64,000 nucleotides of DNA from Paenibacillus_AB hodogayensis (GTDB taxonomy: Bacteria; Bacillota; Bacilli; Paenibacillales; NBRC-103111). Of this stretch, positions 1-8,635 are shown piece by piece (position 1 is the stretch's first letter; each line of letters begins with the position of its first letter). The notes under the pieces were generated by a model. That model was not told where the DNA came from and did not search any database. It saw only the letters and a list, made by a program, of their open reading frames with translations. A program made the position numbers and the translations under genes. Where the stretch lies: NCBI RefSeq assembly GCF_039536325.1, contig NZ_BAAAYO010000021.1:248001-312000 (forward strand), in the 5' to 3' direction.

Positions 1-520
1 AGATAAAACACTCGCTATGGCGGCCTACTGGGGAGCGGATGTCATCGGCGAAATCGATAAGCTGGTTAAGGGCGGTCAGGAGCTTAATTGGGACATGGCA
101 ACCCTTCCCACGTTTGAGAAAGGCAAGGGCAACGCATGGCAGGCGGAAACGCATAACATGTTTGTGACCACGACAAGCAAACATAAGGAGCAAGCTTTTC
201 AAGTGCTGTCGTATGCTGCCGGTGAAGAGGTGCAGAGGTTAATCAATAGAAGAGGAAGAATCACGATATTGAAGAAAACGGAAGAAACGAAGAAAGAGTA
301 TGGCGCGGAATTGGAATTCCTGAAGGGGAAAAATACGAATGCGTTCTTCACCCTCCAGCCGGGTATGCATGAGCATACGAAATTTGATTTGAAAGGCAGA
401 AGCATTATTTCGGAAGCGGCCAACGATATGGTCCTGAAAGGGGTCGATGTCAATACCGCCTTGCGGAATGCGCAGGATAAACTTAACCAGTATATCAAGG
501 AGCAAACGGCACCCCGTTAA
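1..520 (+). CDS. Sugar ABC transporter solute-binding protein, C-terminal part (cut by window edge)
   Basis: The frame is open from base 2, so the start and signal peptide lie upstream of the window; 172 codons plus stop are visible. The text matches the C-terminal lobe of family-1 extracellular solute-binding proteins: N-W-D-M-A-T-L-P-T-F, then a T-S-K-H-K-E-Q-A-F motif, then a K-G-K-N segment and a final helix with D-V-N-T-A-L-R. The same markers recur in the complete binding proteins at 8636, 13001, 20980, 27006, 53879 and 61166. It should be an extracytoplasmic lipoprotein that binds an oligosaccharide. A GH2 enzyme follows after 101 bases and is probably linked to it in function. No permease gene follows. 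Family call is firm; ligand unknown. Confidence 0.85.
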   Translation, partial: DKTLAMAAYWGADVIGEIDKLVKGGQELNWDMATLPTFEKGKGNAWQAETHNMFVTTTSKHKEQAFQVLSYAAGEEVQRLINRRGRITILKKTEETKKEYGAELEFLKGKNTNAFFTLQPGMHEHTKFDLKGRSIISEAANDMVLKGVDVNTALRNAQDKLNQYIKEQTAPR

Positions 521-621
521 TCTTGTAGAGGAGGTAACGGACGAATAAAAAGCTTCGCACTGTATGTAATCACTGCATTAACGAACCGAACTAACCTAAC
601 ATAAAGAGTGGAGAGAACGAT

Positions 622-2385
622 ATGACAACAAAGAAATATGTGAAAAATTATCCGAGACCTCAGTTCGTGAGAGATAACTGGGTCGATCTGAACGGCGAAT
701 GGCGCTTCGGCTTCGATGATGCGGATGCCGGCGAAGCGGCGGGGTGGCAGCGGGACTTCGGCGGCGACACTAGCATTATCGTCCCGTTCACTTACGAGAC
801 GAAGGCGGGCGGCATCGGCGAAGAAGCCCATCGTCCGATCGTCTGGTACAACAGACAGCTTGATATTCCTGCGGAAGCAAGCGGCAAGCGAATACTGCTG
901 CATTTTCAAGCCATCGACTATATGGCGAAAGTATGGGTAAACGGGGAATACGTCGGAAGGCATCAGGGCGGTTATACGGCATTTACGTTCGACATTACGC
1001 CTTACGTGACGTTCGGGAGCTCGAACGAGCTAACGGTCAAGGTGAACGACAGCAAGGACGCTACTCAGCCGCGCGGCAAGCAGCGCTGGATAGATGATAA
1101 CTTCGACTGCTTCTATGTGCAGACGACGGGCATTTGGCAATCCGTTTGGCTGGAATATGTCGAGCGGGAATACGTCGATGCGGTGAAGATAACGCCGGAT
1201 CTCGACGCCTCAACCGTTCGCTTCGACTACCAAGTCAAAGGCGACGTACTCGCCGGGAGCAAGCTTCGGCTGGAAACGGTCATCAGTATGAAGGACCGTC
1301 AGGTCAAGCAGACAAGCCTTGCGATCGACCGCCCTTGGCTTACGCTGGAGGTCGATCTCATTCACGAAATGAGCGGACCGTGGAAGCGAAGCCACTGGGG
1401 GCCAGGGCATCCGAATTTGTACGATGTGGAGTTTATTTTGTACCGGGACGACATCGAGATTGACCACGTCTACTCCTATTTCGGCATGCGGAAGATATCG
1501 ATCGAGAAAGGCCGGATTCTGCTTAACAATGTGCCGATCTATCAGCGTCTGCTGCTGGATCAAGGCTATTGGACGGATAGCCATTTGACGCCTCCCTCCG
1601 AGGAAGCTTTGATCGAAGACATCGATCTCGTACTGAAGATGGGGTATAACGGCGTCCGCAAGCATATGAAGATAGAGGACGCCCGATTCCTGTATTGGTG
1701 CGATGTCAAAGGCGTGCTGGTATGGTCCGAGATGGCCGCCACCTTTGAATTCAACGACCAAGCGGTGCAAAATTTTACGACGGAGTGGATGGAGATCGTC
1801 CGCCAGCAGGTTAACCATCCTTCCATTATTACGTGGGTTCCTTTCAACGAATCGTGGGGGATCCAGAGCATTTTCAAGGACCGCAGGCAGCAGAAGTTCA
1901 CGGAGGCGATTTATCATTTAACGAAGGCGTTCGATCCGAGCCGCCCGGTCGTGACGAACGACGGCTGGGAGCATACGGTATCCGATATATTGACGCTGCA
2001 CGATTATTCGGAAACGAAGCAGCAGCTCCTGAAGCACTTTGCGGATAAGGACCAATTCGTAAACAACGACAAGTCGTTCAACAACTTTAAATACGCTTTT
2101 GCGGACGGCTATAGCTACAAGGGGCAGCCGATTATTATAAGCGAATTCGGCGGCATCGCCTTCAAATCCGACAAAGGCTGGGGCTATGGGGAGCAGGTCC
2201 ATTCGGAAGAGGCGTTCCTCGAACGGTTCCGCGGCATTCACGAGGCGATCAAAGCGACGGATTATATCGTCGGCTACTGTTACACGCAAATTACCGACGT
2301 TCAGCAAGAAGTGAACGGGCTTTTGACCGAGGAGCGCAAGCCGAAGGTTCCGATTGAAAAGATTCGGGAGATTAATCTTTCTTGA
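622..2385 (+). CDS. Glycoside hydrolase family 2 (beta-galactosidase/beta-glucuronidase type)
   Basis: A 587-residue protein with the GH2 order: jelly-roll sugar-binding domain (about 15-185), immunoglobulin-like domain (about 190-290), TIM barrel (about 295-587). The acid/base is E410 in the motif N-E-S-W-G and the nucleophile is E508 in S-E-F-G-G, both in the family positions. There is no signal peptide, so it is predicted to be cytoplasmic and to act on imported oligosaccharides. It is shorter than E. coli LacZ and lacks the C-terminal domains, as in many Firmicute GH2 enzymes. The start is supported by a purine-rich G-A-G-T-G-G-A-G-A site. It follows a solute-binding protein gene. Exact substrate (galactoside, glucuronide, mannoside) cannot be read from sequence. 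Confidence 0.9.
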   Translation: MTTKKYVKNYPRPQFVRDNWVDLNGEWRFGFDDADAGEAAGWQRDFGGDTSIIVPFTYETKAGGIGEEAHRPIVWYNRQLDIPAEASGKRILLHFQAIDYMAKVWVNGEYVGRHQGGYTAFTFDITPYVTFGSSNELTVKVNDSKDATQPRGKQRWIDDNFDCFYVQTTGIWQSVWLEYVEREYVDAVKITPDLDASTVRFDYQVKGDVLAGSKLRLETVISMKDRQVKQTSLAIDRPWLTLEVDLIHEMSGPWKRSHWGPGHPNLYDVEFILYRDDIEIDHVYSYFGMRKISIEKGRILLNNVPIYQRLLLDQGYWTDSHLTPPSEEALIEDIDLVLKMGYNGVRKHMKIEDARFLYWCDVKGVLVWSEMAATFEFNDQAVQNFTTEWMEIVRQQVNHPSIITWVPFNESWGIQSIFKDRRQQKFTEAIYHLTKAFDPSRPVVTNDGWEHTVSDILTLHDYSETKQQLLKHFADKDQFVNNDKSFNNFKYAFADGYSYKGQPIIISEFGGIAFKSDKGWGYGEQVHSEEAFLERFRGIHEAIKATDYIVGYCYTQITDVQQEVNGLLTEERKPKVPIEKIREINLS

Positions 2386-2397
2386 CGATATACGGTT

Positions 2398-2441
2398 AAA
2401 AAAGCGCTGGAGTCGATTTTTATCGGCTGCCGGCGTTTTTT
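2398..2441 (+). terminator. Rho-independent terminator after the GH2 gene
   Basis: Imperfect hairpin beginning with an A6 run and ending in T6, 13 bases after the GH2 stop. The stem pairs A-G-C-G-C-T-G-G with the downstream C-C-G-G-C-G-T with two wobble pairs and one bulge. Confidence 0.5.
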
Positions 2442-2611
2442 ATGCTCAAATCGAGTGTCAGTTCTGCTTGCAGCAAACGATCAAGCGCTTCCCGCAGCCT
2501 GCTCCGCTCGTCCGCCGACCGTCCCTCCCGAAAGGCGCTGCCGTTCATCCTGACGCCGTTGAAACGGGAAAAAGCTTGCAGCGAACGGATCGAGCCCGCC
2601 GCTAACAGCCA

Positions 2612-2649
2612 CGAAGGCTCTCGCCCCAGCTTAGGGACAAGAGCCTTCG
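2612..2649. terminator. Inverted repeat after the minus-strand lipoprotein gene, likely terminator
   Basis: Perfect 10-bp arms CGAAGGCTCT (2612-2621) and AGAGCCTTCG (2640-2649) lie immediately 3' of the stop codon of the minus-strand gene ending at 2651. There is no clear T tract on the minus strand, so termination is inferred from position only. Confidence 0.4.
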
Positions 2650-2650
2650 A

Positions 2651-3142
2651 TCAACCCCCTTTTCCATGATTCGTAATAAATCTGGCATCCAACTCCGGAA
2701 TGGAAACAACCATTTTAAGTGTACTATCATAAGTATATAGCCCTTTCGAAACGCCCCAAAGGGTGATGAGATCGTTTTCCAATATCCGTTCCTCATCTCT
2801 GGTGCGCACATAGTTCACATAGATCGTGTCATTCCAGACCAATCGATCTTTCGATACGCTCACCAGGAGCGAGACGATATTTCCACTTTCGATGACTTGA
2901 ACGACTCTGCCTGTAAACGTTACGCGTTTCAAGCGGTGATTGTTCGGATAACGGGTCAGCTCCAAATATGCGATCTGCTCCGTCGAGTTTTTATACTCTT
3001 CCGGAGATTCCGCATGAGCGGACGAGAGCATCTTTACGGTTTGCAAGTCTGTCGAATCCTCGGACAAACCGCAAGAAGTCAGCAGAGCTGCAAGGAATAG
3101 CGCGCCCAAGGGAACCGCTAAGATCGATCGTACGATTTTCAA
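2651..3142 (-). CDS. Putative lipoprotein with OB-fold-like region
   Basis: The preferred start is a TTG at 3142: it sits just after a good G-G-A-G-A-G-G-T-G-A-G site and leaves a clean lipoprotein signal with lipobox L-T-S-C (Cys24). An in-frame ATG 17 codons upstream would place charged residues before the signal and is less likely. The mature part (about 140 residues) has a segment starting R-V-T-F-T-G-R-V-V-Q-V that alternates hydrophobic residues as in small OB-fold domains, so a surface protein binding a small ligand or protein is possible. It lies 38 bases downstream of the small membrane-anchored gene at 3181-3507 on the same strand, suggesting a two-gene operon. Function unknown. Confidence 0.65.
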   Translation of the reverse strand: MKIVRSILAVPLGALFLAALLTSCGLSEDSTDLQTVKMLSSAHAESPEEYKNSTEQIAYLELTRYPNNHRLKRVTFTGRVVQVIESGNIVSLLVSVSKDRLVWNDTIYVNYVRTRDEERILENDLITLWGVSKGLYTYDSTLKMVVSIPELDARFITNHGKGG

Positions 3143-3180
3143 AAGTCTCACCTCTCCGACGTCAAGCCGTTTTATCGCCT

Positions 3181-3507
3181 TCAATTCTTCCAATATTTCT
3201 CTTCAAGCCTGCCGTTGATGAAACGAAGAACGATTTGCGGAGGATCGAAAAACGTTCGGAACGTTCTGCGAAACTTCTCCCTATATTCGTACTCTTGTTT
3301 GGAGTACAAAGTGGTCGTTTTGTCGCTCGTCAAGTAACCCGGTTTCTCTGCGATTTCAACCGCTTCTTCCACCGTCATGCCTATTTCAAGCAGACTGTAC
3401 TGTTCGAGTGTGATTTTGGGATACCGCTTGTTGCTTAAATAAATGGGAAGAACAATTGCACTAGCTACAACCAGTATAACGACGAACAAAATAAGCCAGC
3501 CTTTCAT
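3181..3507 (-). CDS. Small membrane-anchored SmpA/DUF3862-like protein
   Basis: A 108-residue protein with one N-terminal membrane segment (about residues 4-23) and a short extracytoplasmic domain. The stretch I-G-M-T-V-E-E-A-V-E-I resembles the start of the SmpA/OmlA and beta-lactamase-inhibitor-like fold found in many small secreted Firmicute proteins, followed by a strand-rich tail ending in R-F-I-N-G-R-L. It precedes the lipoprotein gene at 2651-3142 and both are probably cotranscribed. No enzymatic motif is visible. The fold assignment is tentative; role unknown. Confidence 0.65.
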   Translation of the reverse strand: MKGWLILFVVILVVASAIVLPIYLSNKRYPKITLEQYSLLEIGMTVEEAVEIAEKPGYLTSDKTTTLYSKQEYEYREKFRRTFRTFFDPPQIVLRFINGRLEEKYWKN

Positions 3508-3655
3508 TTACTTCGCTCCTTCAGCTTGGAATTGTCTGGAATACTTGTACGACAAATATCGCGGAAAGTTTCAGATGGGTGACGGGAAAACAGTACTCTA
3601 TCACATCGGTTCATGGTGAAAGTTTAAGACAATGCGTGCAAGAAGATTACTGTTA

Positions 3656-4034
3656 TCAATCTGTTTGATAATTAGCGTTGCGGTTATAAGATAGATTGAC
3701 GGTCTGTCTGTATTCGCATGGCGAGACGCCGAGTTGTTTTTTTGAAAAGGCTGTTTAAAAATGGTGTGTGCGTATATCCGACCGATTCCGAAATTTCGGT
3801 TATCTTGCGGTTGGTCTGTAAAAGCAGGCGGCAAGCAGCCTCGATCCGCAGTCGTTGAATAAATTGCGTCACAGGCATACTCGTATGCTTCGTGAAAAGA
3901 CGCTAGAACTGCCGCTCACCTATGCCGAGACGGTTAGCTAGCTCTTCGACCGTAATTGGGCCACAGTAGTGCTGCCTCAACCAATCCACAATGCCGTAGG
4001 CAGATCCCTTTCCCATTTCACTTGGCCATTTCAT
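3656..4034 (-). pseudogene. AraC-family regulator remnant (stop and frameshift)
   Basis: Reading from 4034 the minus strand gives the two helix-turn-helix units typical of AraC C-termini: I-T-V-E-E-L-A-N-R-L-G and I-T-E-I-S-E-S-V-G-Y. An in-frame TAG follows the first unit (after G-E-R-Q-F), and a run of seven A residues late in the gene shifts the frame; removing one A restores F-K-K-Q-L-G-V-S-P-C-E-Y-R, the usual AraC ending. No N-terminal sensing domain is found upstream, so only the DNA-binding part remains. It is a decayed gene, not expected to make a functional regulator. Confidence 0.8.
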
Positions 4035-4100
4035 AGGAAGTGATTTCGTTCTTTTGCGGGGAGGGAATTCCCTTAATTAATTTTATCCAGGGAGGCTTAA

Positions 4101-4683
4101 ATGAACATTATTCTACTTGGTTTGCCCGGGGCTGGGAAGGAACTCAGGCTAGAGTCATCGTAGAAAATCAGAGTATTCCGCAATCTCCACAGGGGACTTA
4201 TTTAGAAAAGCATATAAGGCAAAGACAGCGCTTGGAGTACTAGCAAACGGGTACATGAGTAAGGGCGAACTGGTCCCCGATGATGTGACAATTGAAATTG
4301 CACAACAAAGACTAGAAGATTCCGATTGCAGTAAAGGTTTTTTGCTCGACGGATTTCCACGGAACACAGTACAAGCAGAAGCGCTGGAAAAGCACCTAGC
4401 CTCAGGTTCGAAAAAAATTGATCATGTCATCTATGTAGAAACAGATACGGGTACACTTTTGAAGCGTTTAACCGGAAGGCGGGTTTGTCCGGGTTGCGGG
4501 GAGTCGTTCCATCTAGTCAGTAATCCGCCAATAGTAATTGATCGTTGTGATTCATGCAATGAAAGCCTTATACAGCGCGAAGATGATCGAGAAGAAACAA
4601 GGAAGGTGTGGAAAGTTGATGATCCAATTGAACAAGGACGCTCCGAGAAAAATACATATTATAGGCTCTGTTGGGAGTGGTAA
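4101..4683 (+). pseudogene. adk: Adenylate kinase paralogue, frameshifted
   Basis: A good ribosome site (C-A-G-G-G-A-G-G) precedes ATG 4101 and the P-loop text L-G-L-P-G-A-G-K. One G is missing right after the P-loop lysine, and one A is missing about 45 bases later; restoring both yields continuous adenylate kinase sequence, including I-S-T-G-D-L, D-G-F-P-R, the LID zinc finger C-P-G-C ... C-D-S-C, and Q-R-E-D-D. After R-E-E-T-R-K the family similarity stops, so the C-terminal part is also lost. The next gene begins inside this remnant. The cellular adenylate kinase must be elsewhere; this was an extra copy. Confidence 0.85.
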
Positions 4684-5152
4684 AACCACTTTAGCTAGAA
4701 ACCTATCTATGAAAATGAAAATTCCACATTACGAATTGGATAATGTGGTGTGGAAGCGAAGTAAACCAAGCGACACGAAAAGAACGGATGAAGAACGAGA
4801 TCAAATTTTGAGCAAAATGGTTCAGTCGGATGCTTGGATTATTGAGGGTGCTCATTACAACGATTGGGTGATACCGAGTTTTAATCATGCTGATGTCATT
4901 CTATTTTTAGATACGGATTATTCCAAACGCAAATATCGAATAGTCAGAAGATTTATTTTGCAGCTACTCAAAATAGAAAAATCAAACTATAAACCATCCT
5001 TTAAAATATTTAGGAACATGTTTATTTGGAATGATCATTTCGAAAGACGAATTAAGCCAAAATTGTTAGAAAAATTGAGACTTTATGATTCCAAGGCCAT
5101 AACGTTAAAGGATAATATTGAAATTATCAACTCAGCTTTTGGAATTCTGTGA
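4619..5152 (+). CDS. P-loop nucleotide kinase-like protein (FlaR/topology-modulation type)
   Basis: A 177-residue protein with Walker A G-S-V-G-S-G-K-T-T near the N-terminus (about residues 16-24), then L-D-N-V-V-W, I-I-E-G-A-H-Y, and a Walker-B-like V-I-L-F-L-D. This is the pattern of the small AAA/adenylate-kinase-like family annotated as DNA topology modulation protein FlaR; biochemical role unproven. Start: ATG 4619 or the adjacent TTG 4616, both just downstream of G-G-A-A-G-G-T-G. The gene begins within the adenylate kinase remnant, and its base composition is more AT-rich than the glycan genes around it, which hints at separate origin. Confidence 0.75.
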   Translation: MIQLNKDAPRKIHIIGSVGSGKTTLARNLSMKMKIPHYELDNVVWKRSKPSDTKRTDEERDQILSKMVQSDAWIIEGAHYNDWVIPSFNHADVILFLDTDYSKRKYRIVRRFILQLLKIEKSNYKPSFKIFRNMFIWNDHFERRIKPKLLEKLRLYDSKAITLKDNIEIINSAFGIL

Positions 5153-5323
5153 TGAAAACTGGGAATTTCAACGAGGCTGCCGATATCGGCGGCCTTGCTG
5201 CGTTAACGGGTAGCTTATCATTTTATAGAGTTGCCGGCTGAACCTGTGGAAGACCGGATTGCCTTGTGCAAAGTCCATATCGCCAATGGTCAGAAAGGGA
5301 ACTGCTGCGATAGGCTATTGATA

Positions 5324-5337
5324 TGCAAGCGCTTACG
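5324..5337. promoter_or_regulatory. cre-like catabolite site upstream of beta-helix gene
   Basis: TGCAAGCGCTTACG, 42 bases before the start at 5379, fits the CcpA cre consensus at nearly every defined position. A 12-base core identical to it recurs at 63857. CcpA control is inferred. Confidence 0.5.
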
Positions 5338-5378
5338 TGTGCCGATGAATCTTATCTTTTATTAGGAGGGAAATAACA

Positions 5379-7310
5379 ATGGAAAGCAAAAAGTTAAGTC
5401 GTCGTACGCTGCTTAGTACGATGGGGATTGCAGGAGGCGCAATGTTGGCAGGGAGGATGATGCCGCTTGGTCGCGCCGAAGCGGCAGGTTCCGCGAGTAT
5501 GCTGTATATCGGCACGGTTGCGCAGATGGTGCTGCTTGCCAGTGTGGAAGAAGGGCAATGGGTCCGGACAAACGGATATTATATCGAAGGCGACGGCGGA
5601 GGTGCAAAGTATCGCATTACGGCGAGTACGAGCTACGCGGGGACCCCGGACGGGTATGTGGATCATGCGTTAAGTGCAGCGGGAAAGGTCGCCGTGATGG
5701 ACCTGTCGAACGGCATCGATATGAAGCAAATCGGCGTCCAGTCCGGCGTCGACGGCACGGCTCGCGTTCGCGCCGCGTATGCCAAGAACGCGAAAATGTA
5801 CACGTACACGGGAGATATGGCGCCGATCATCGATTGCGACGATCCGAACTATCCGGCGTCCAAATTTTCAGGCGGCATCTTCCCGCCAAGCTTCAGCTAC
5901 CATCGGTTTGACGGGCAGTTCCGCTTTCAGGCGAAAGGGAGCGCAAACGGGGAATACGTGCTGTTTAATTTTTACGGCCGCGAGCATGTGACGATGGTTC
6001 GCCCATGGGTGGTAGGAGATGTGGGCACGACGCATACGGGTACGACCGGCGAATGGGGCTTCGGGTTTTACCTTGTTTCCGGTGCGAAGCATATTACGAT
6101 CCAAGACGGATTGGCGGAGAAGTTTTGGGGCGACGGCTATTACGTCGGGATTCACCCCTCGTATCCGAACGAGGCGATCTCGGAGCATATTACGCTGGAG
6201 AACTGTATTGCCGATTCCAACCGAAGACAAGGCTTGTCGATTACAGCAGTGCGCTGTTGCCGCGTGATTGGCGGGGAGTATCGCAATACAGGGAACATTG
6301 CCTGGACAGGCCCGGCGTTCGGCATCGATATTGAGCCGAATGCCCAGGCAAAGGCTTATGTCGATGTGTCTCTGATCGATGTGACGACACGTAACAACAA
6401 GATGGGCGGTCTTGAGCTTGTCCCCGGTTTTCTATCCCGTTCCATCGTGGAGGAGCCTTATTTCAATGTGTTCGTCTCGAACTATCGATCCATTGACGAC
6501 GGTCAGACGGGCGCGATCAAGTTTAACAATCCGGCTCCAGCAAACGCGGCTGAGCTGCAAAAAGCGATCCGTGGACAAATCGTGATCGAGAAGGCAACGG
6601 TAGTGCGGCCAAAACGAAAAGGAGTAGAATGGGGCCGCTGGGGCAAACATGCCCCGCATGTCGTCGCTTCGGATATTTTGGTGCAGGACCCGAATGAGGA
6701 CGGGGTAGCCGGAATCAGCTATACGCAGCAAAGCGCGTTCGTCCTTACCTTGACGGCAGACGATGTCACCAAAGGAATGACGCAGACGGGCCGTATTACT
6801 CTTATTCGTCCCCGAGCCCTCGATACGCGTGCAACACCGAAGATGAGGGCTCCGTTCTGGATGCAGACGGCTGCGGGGTCATCCGTTCAGCGTATGACGA
6901 TTGTGGACGGATTCGGAGAGAACGATCTGGACGGCAACAAAGGATTTGTGCGGGTTAATGAGGCGAGCGGCGTGACCGTTCGCTATACCGGGGATCGTCC
7001 GGTAAAGCTGCTGGATTCTCCGCTTGTCTGTGCAACGGGCATATGGGCAGGATACGAGCTGCGTCTGCCAGAGACCGCGACGGGCGTACTCGATGTCGAA
7101 TTGCCTGCTTCGACGGTATCGCTTGGTTTGACGTATACGATTGTCAATGCCTCCCAGGCGGGTGGCCAAGTACGGATCAAAGCATCCGGGGCGGATCAAC
7201 TAAAGGCGAACGGTACAGCAGCCGCGACGCAATGGATCGTCGAGCCGCAGGAGGCGTATTCCGCCGGCGCGCACATGGCCGGCGTATGGTCCCTTTCCGA
7301 TACGATCTGA
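5379..7310 (+). CDS. Tat-exported right-handed beta-helix protein
   Basis: 643 residues. The N-terminus carries a twin-arginine signal (S-R-R-T-L-L, residues 8-13) with a hydrophobic core and a likely A-E-A-A cleavage region near residue 36. After it comes a pectate-lyase-like start (E-G-D-G-G-G-A-K-Y) and repeated short beta-strand coils with I-T-L-E-N-C and S-I-T-A-V-R-C-C, consistent with a right-handed parallel beta-helix as in pectate lyases, rhamnogalacturonases and phage tailspikes. The C-terminal 100 residues look like a separate beta-sandwich. It is likely a secreted lyase or hydrolase, but catalytic residues cannot be named. Start follows T-A-G-G-A-G-G-G. AraC and binding-protein genes follow. 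Confidence 0.8.
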   Translation: MESKKLSRRTLLSTMGIAGGAMLAGRMMPLGRAEAAGSASMLYIGTVAQMVLLASVEEGQWVRTNGYYIEGDGGGAKYRITASTSYAGTPDGYVDHALSAAGKVAVMDLSNGIDMKQIGVQSGVDGTARVRAAYAKNAKMYTYTGDMAPIIDCDDPNYPASKFSGGIFPPSFSYHRFDGQFRFQAKGSANGEYVLFNFYGREHVTMVRPWVVGDVGTTHTGTTGEWGFGFYLVSGAKHITIQDGLAEKFWGDGYYVGIHPSYPNEAISEHITLENCIADSNRRQGLSITAVRCCRVIGGEYRNTGNIAWTGPAFGIDIEPNAQAKAYVDVSLIDVTTRNNKMGGLELVPGFLSRSIVEEPYFNVFVSNYRSIDDGQTGAIKFNNPAPANAAELQKAIRGQIVIEKATVVRPKRKGVEWGRWGKHAPHVVASDILVQDPNEDGVAGISYTQQSAFVLTLTADDVTKGMTQTGRITLIRPRALDTRATPKMRAPFWMQTAAGSSVQRMTIVDGFGENDLDGNKGFVRVNEASGVTVRYTGDRPVKLLDSPLVCATGIWAGYELRLPETATGVLDVELPASTVSLGLTYTIVNASQAGGQVRIKASGADQLKANGTAAATQWIVEPQEAYSAGAHMAGVWSLSDTI

Positions 7311-7589
7311 TACGACGCCGCGAGCTGCATAAACCGCGGCATACCGATTCGGCAACAGAGCTGTCTCCATCGGTCATCGTACATGACGAGGAGACAGCTT
7401 TGTGCGCCGCGGCTGTTCCTACCGACCTGGCAGACACATGCCGGGCGCTCTGAAGAAGGAAGGCCGATCCCTGGAAAAATTATGGTACAATAGACGCAGC
7501 GGCAACGAACGAAGATGTCGTACGGCAAGGCTTGAGCGGCGCGGCAGTGCAATGGCGCTGACACCCTGAGGGTAGAGGAGGGACGCCTC

Positions 7590-8471
7590 ATGCAGATTAA
7601 AATGATGTCCTATTACAAACATCCTCGCGATTTTCCGTTCTGGATCAAGCGTGCCCGTCACGATAAGCACGACATTCCGGAGCTTCACGGGCATGAATTT
7701 GTGGAATTGATCTATGTGGAGTCCGGGCAAGCGACCCATCTGTTTCAGGACATTTCCTATCAGGTGCGGGCAGGCGATATTTTTATTATTAATCCGGGCG
7801 AAGTGCATGGTTACGATATCCAGGACGACCAGCAGATCGTCGTGACGAACTGCTTGTTCGATCCGGGGTTTATACCGACTGCGCTGCTGCGCGAATTGCA
7901 TTTGTCCGATACGCTGGACTTTTTCTATGTGCAGCCTTTTTTGAACAAGGAATCTCGGTTTCACCACAAGCTGAACTTGCGCGGCTCCATCGAAGACGTG
8001 GTGCGTTCCAGTCTGAAAGAGCTGCACCAGGAGCTGCTGCAGGCCCGCCCCGGCTACCAGGCGGTCATCCAGCTGCGGATGACGGAGCTCTTCATCCTGC
8101 TGTCCCGCTACTATACCGAAGATCAGAGGACGAACGGGGAAAGCCCCTCGAGCGAACTGCTCGTCCAGCGGATGTGCGGCTATGTCGAACGTCACTATGA
8201 CCAGCGCATTACTTTGTCCACGTTGTCGGAACTGTTCCATATCGGGGTGCGCCAACTGAATCGGTTGTTCCATCGTCACAAAGGATCGACGGTGATTGAG
8301 TATGTGCACCGGGTACGCATGGAGAAGGCGAAACGGCTGCTGGTCGATACGGACGAGAAGATGAACGTCGTGTCGGAGATGGTCGGGTACGAGGATGTGG
8401 CGTTTTTCAGCAAACTGTTTGCCAGAGTCACGGGTACGACGCCTGGCAAATATCGGGAGCAGCATCGTTGA
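7590..8471 (+). CDS. AraC-family transcriptional regulator with cupin sensor
   Basis: 293 residues: an N-terminal cupin domain (about 20-150, with H-D-I-P-E-L-H-G-H-E-F and G-D-I-F-I-I-N-P-G-E-V-H) and two C-terminal helix-turn-helix units (about 190-290, ending F-F-S-K-L-F-A-R-V-T-G). This is the usual form of sugar-responsive AraC regulators in Paenibacillaceae. It lies between a beta-helix gene and a solute-binding protein gene in the same orientation, so control of the flanking glycan genes is likely. Start is supported by A-G-A-G-G-A-G-G-G. Ligand unknown. Confidence 0.92.
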   Translation: MQIKMMSYYKHPRDFPFWIKRARHDKHDIPELHGHEFVELIYVESGQATHLFQDISYQVRAGDIFIINPGEVHGYDIQDDQQIVVTNCLFDPGFIPTALLRELHLSDTLDFFYVQPFLNKESRFHHKLNLRGSIEDVVRSSLKELHQELLQARPGYQAVIQLRMTELFILLSRYYTEDQRTNGESPSSELLVQRMCGYVERHYDQRITLSTLSELFHIGVRQLNRLFHRHKGSTVIEYVHRVRMEKAKRLLVDTDEKMNVVSEMVGYEDVAFFSKLFARVTGTTPGKYREQHR

Positions 8472-8502
8472 CCGCTACTTATTGTAGTGGTCCATTTTTT
8501 TT
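8470..8502 (+). terminator. Terminator overlapping the AraC stop codon
   Basis: Stem GACCGCTAC (8470-8478) with GTAGTGGTC (8484-8492), one G-T wobble, 5-base loop, then a run of eight T at 8495-8502. It should separate the AraC gene from the binding-protein gene at 8636. Confidence 0.75.
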
Positions 8503-8635
8503 GATCGGGATAGCAATGACCGAATCGCCATGTCAAAAGTCAGTATAGCCAATGGAGGTTCGTTTGCGCACCCTTTATGATGAATTGGAAGCGCTTCGCA
8601 GCATTCAATTCAATGTGTAATGGGGGTAACGAACC

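Noticed and set aside
2397..2650. Open minus-strand frame directly behind the lipoprotein stop, reading P-K-L-G-R-E-P-S-W-L-L and a helical end
   Set aside because: It has no start codon with a ribosome site and begins at the stop of the preceding gene. It reads plausibly but matches no family I recognise, and a perfect hairpin crosses it. In GC-rich DNA such open frames are common.
5174..5195. Palindrome around GCCGATATCGGC as a terminator of the kinase gene
   Set aside because: It can form a hairpin but lacks a T tract; could be chance.
7419..8465. 348-codon minus-strand frame opposite the AraC gene at 7590
   Set aside because: Composition and lack of any motif mark it as antisense shadow of the AraC gene, which has clear cupin and helix-turn-helix features.
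8585..8600. GAAGCGCTTC palindrome upstream of the 8636 SBP as a cre site
   Set aside because: Central core fits, but the outer positions deviate from the cre consensus; kept only as a remark in the gene entry.
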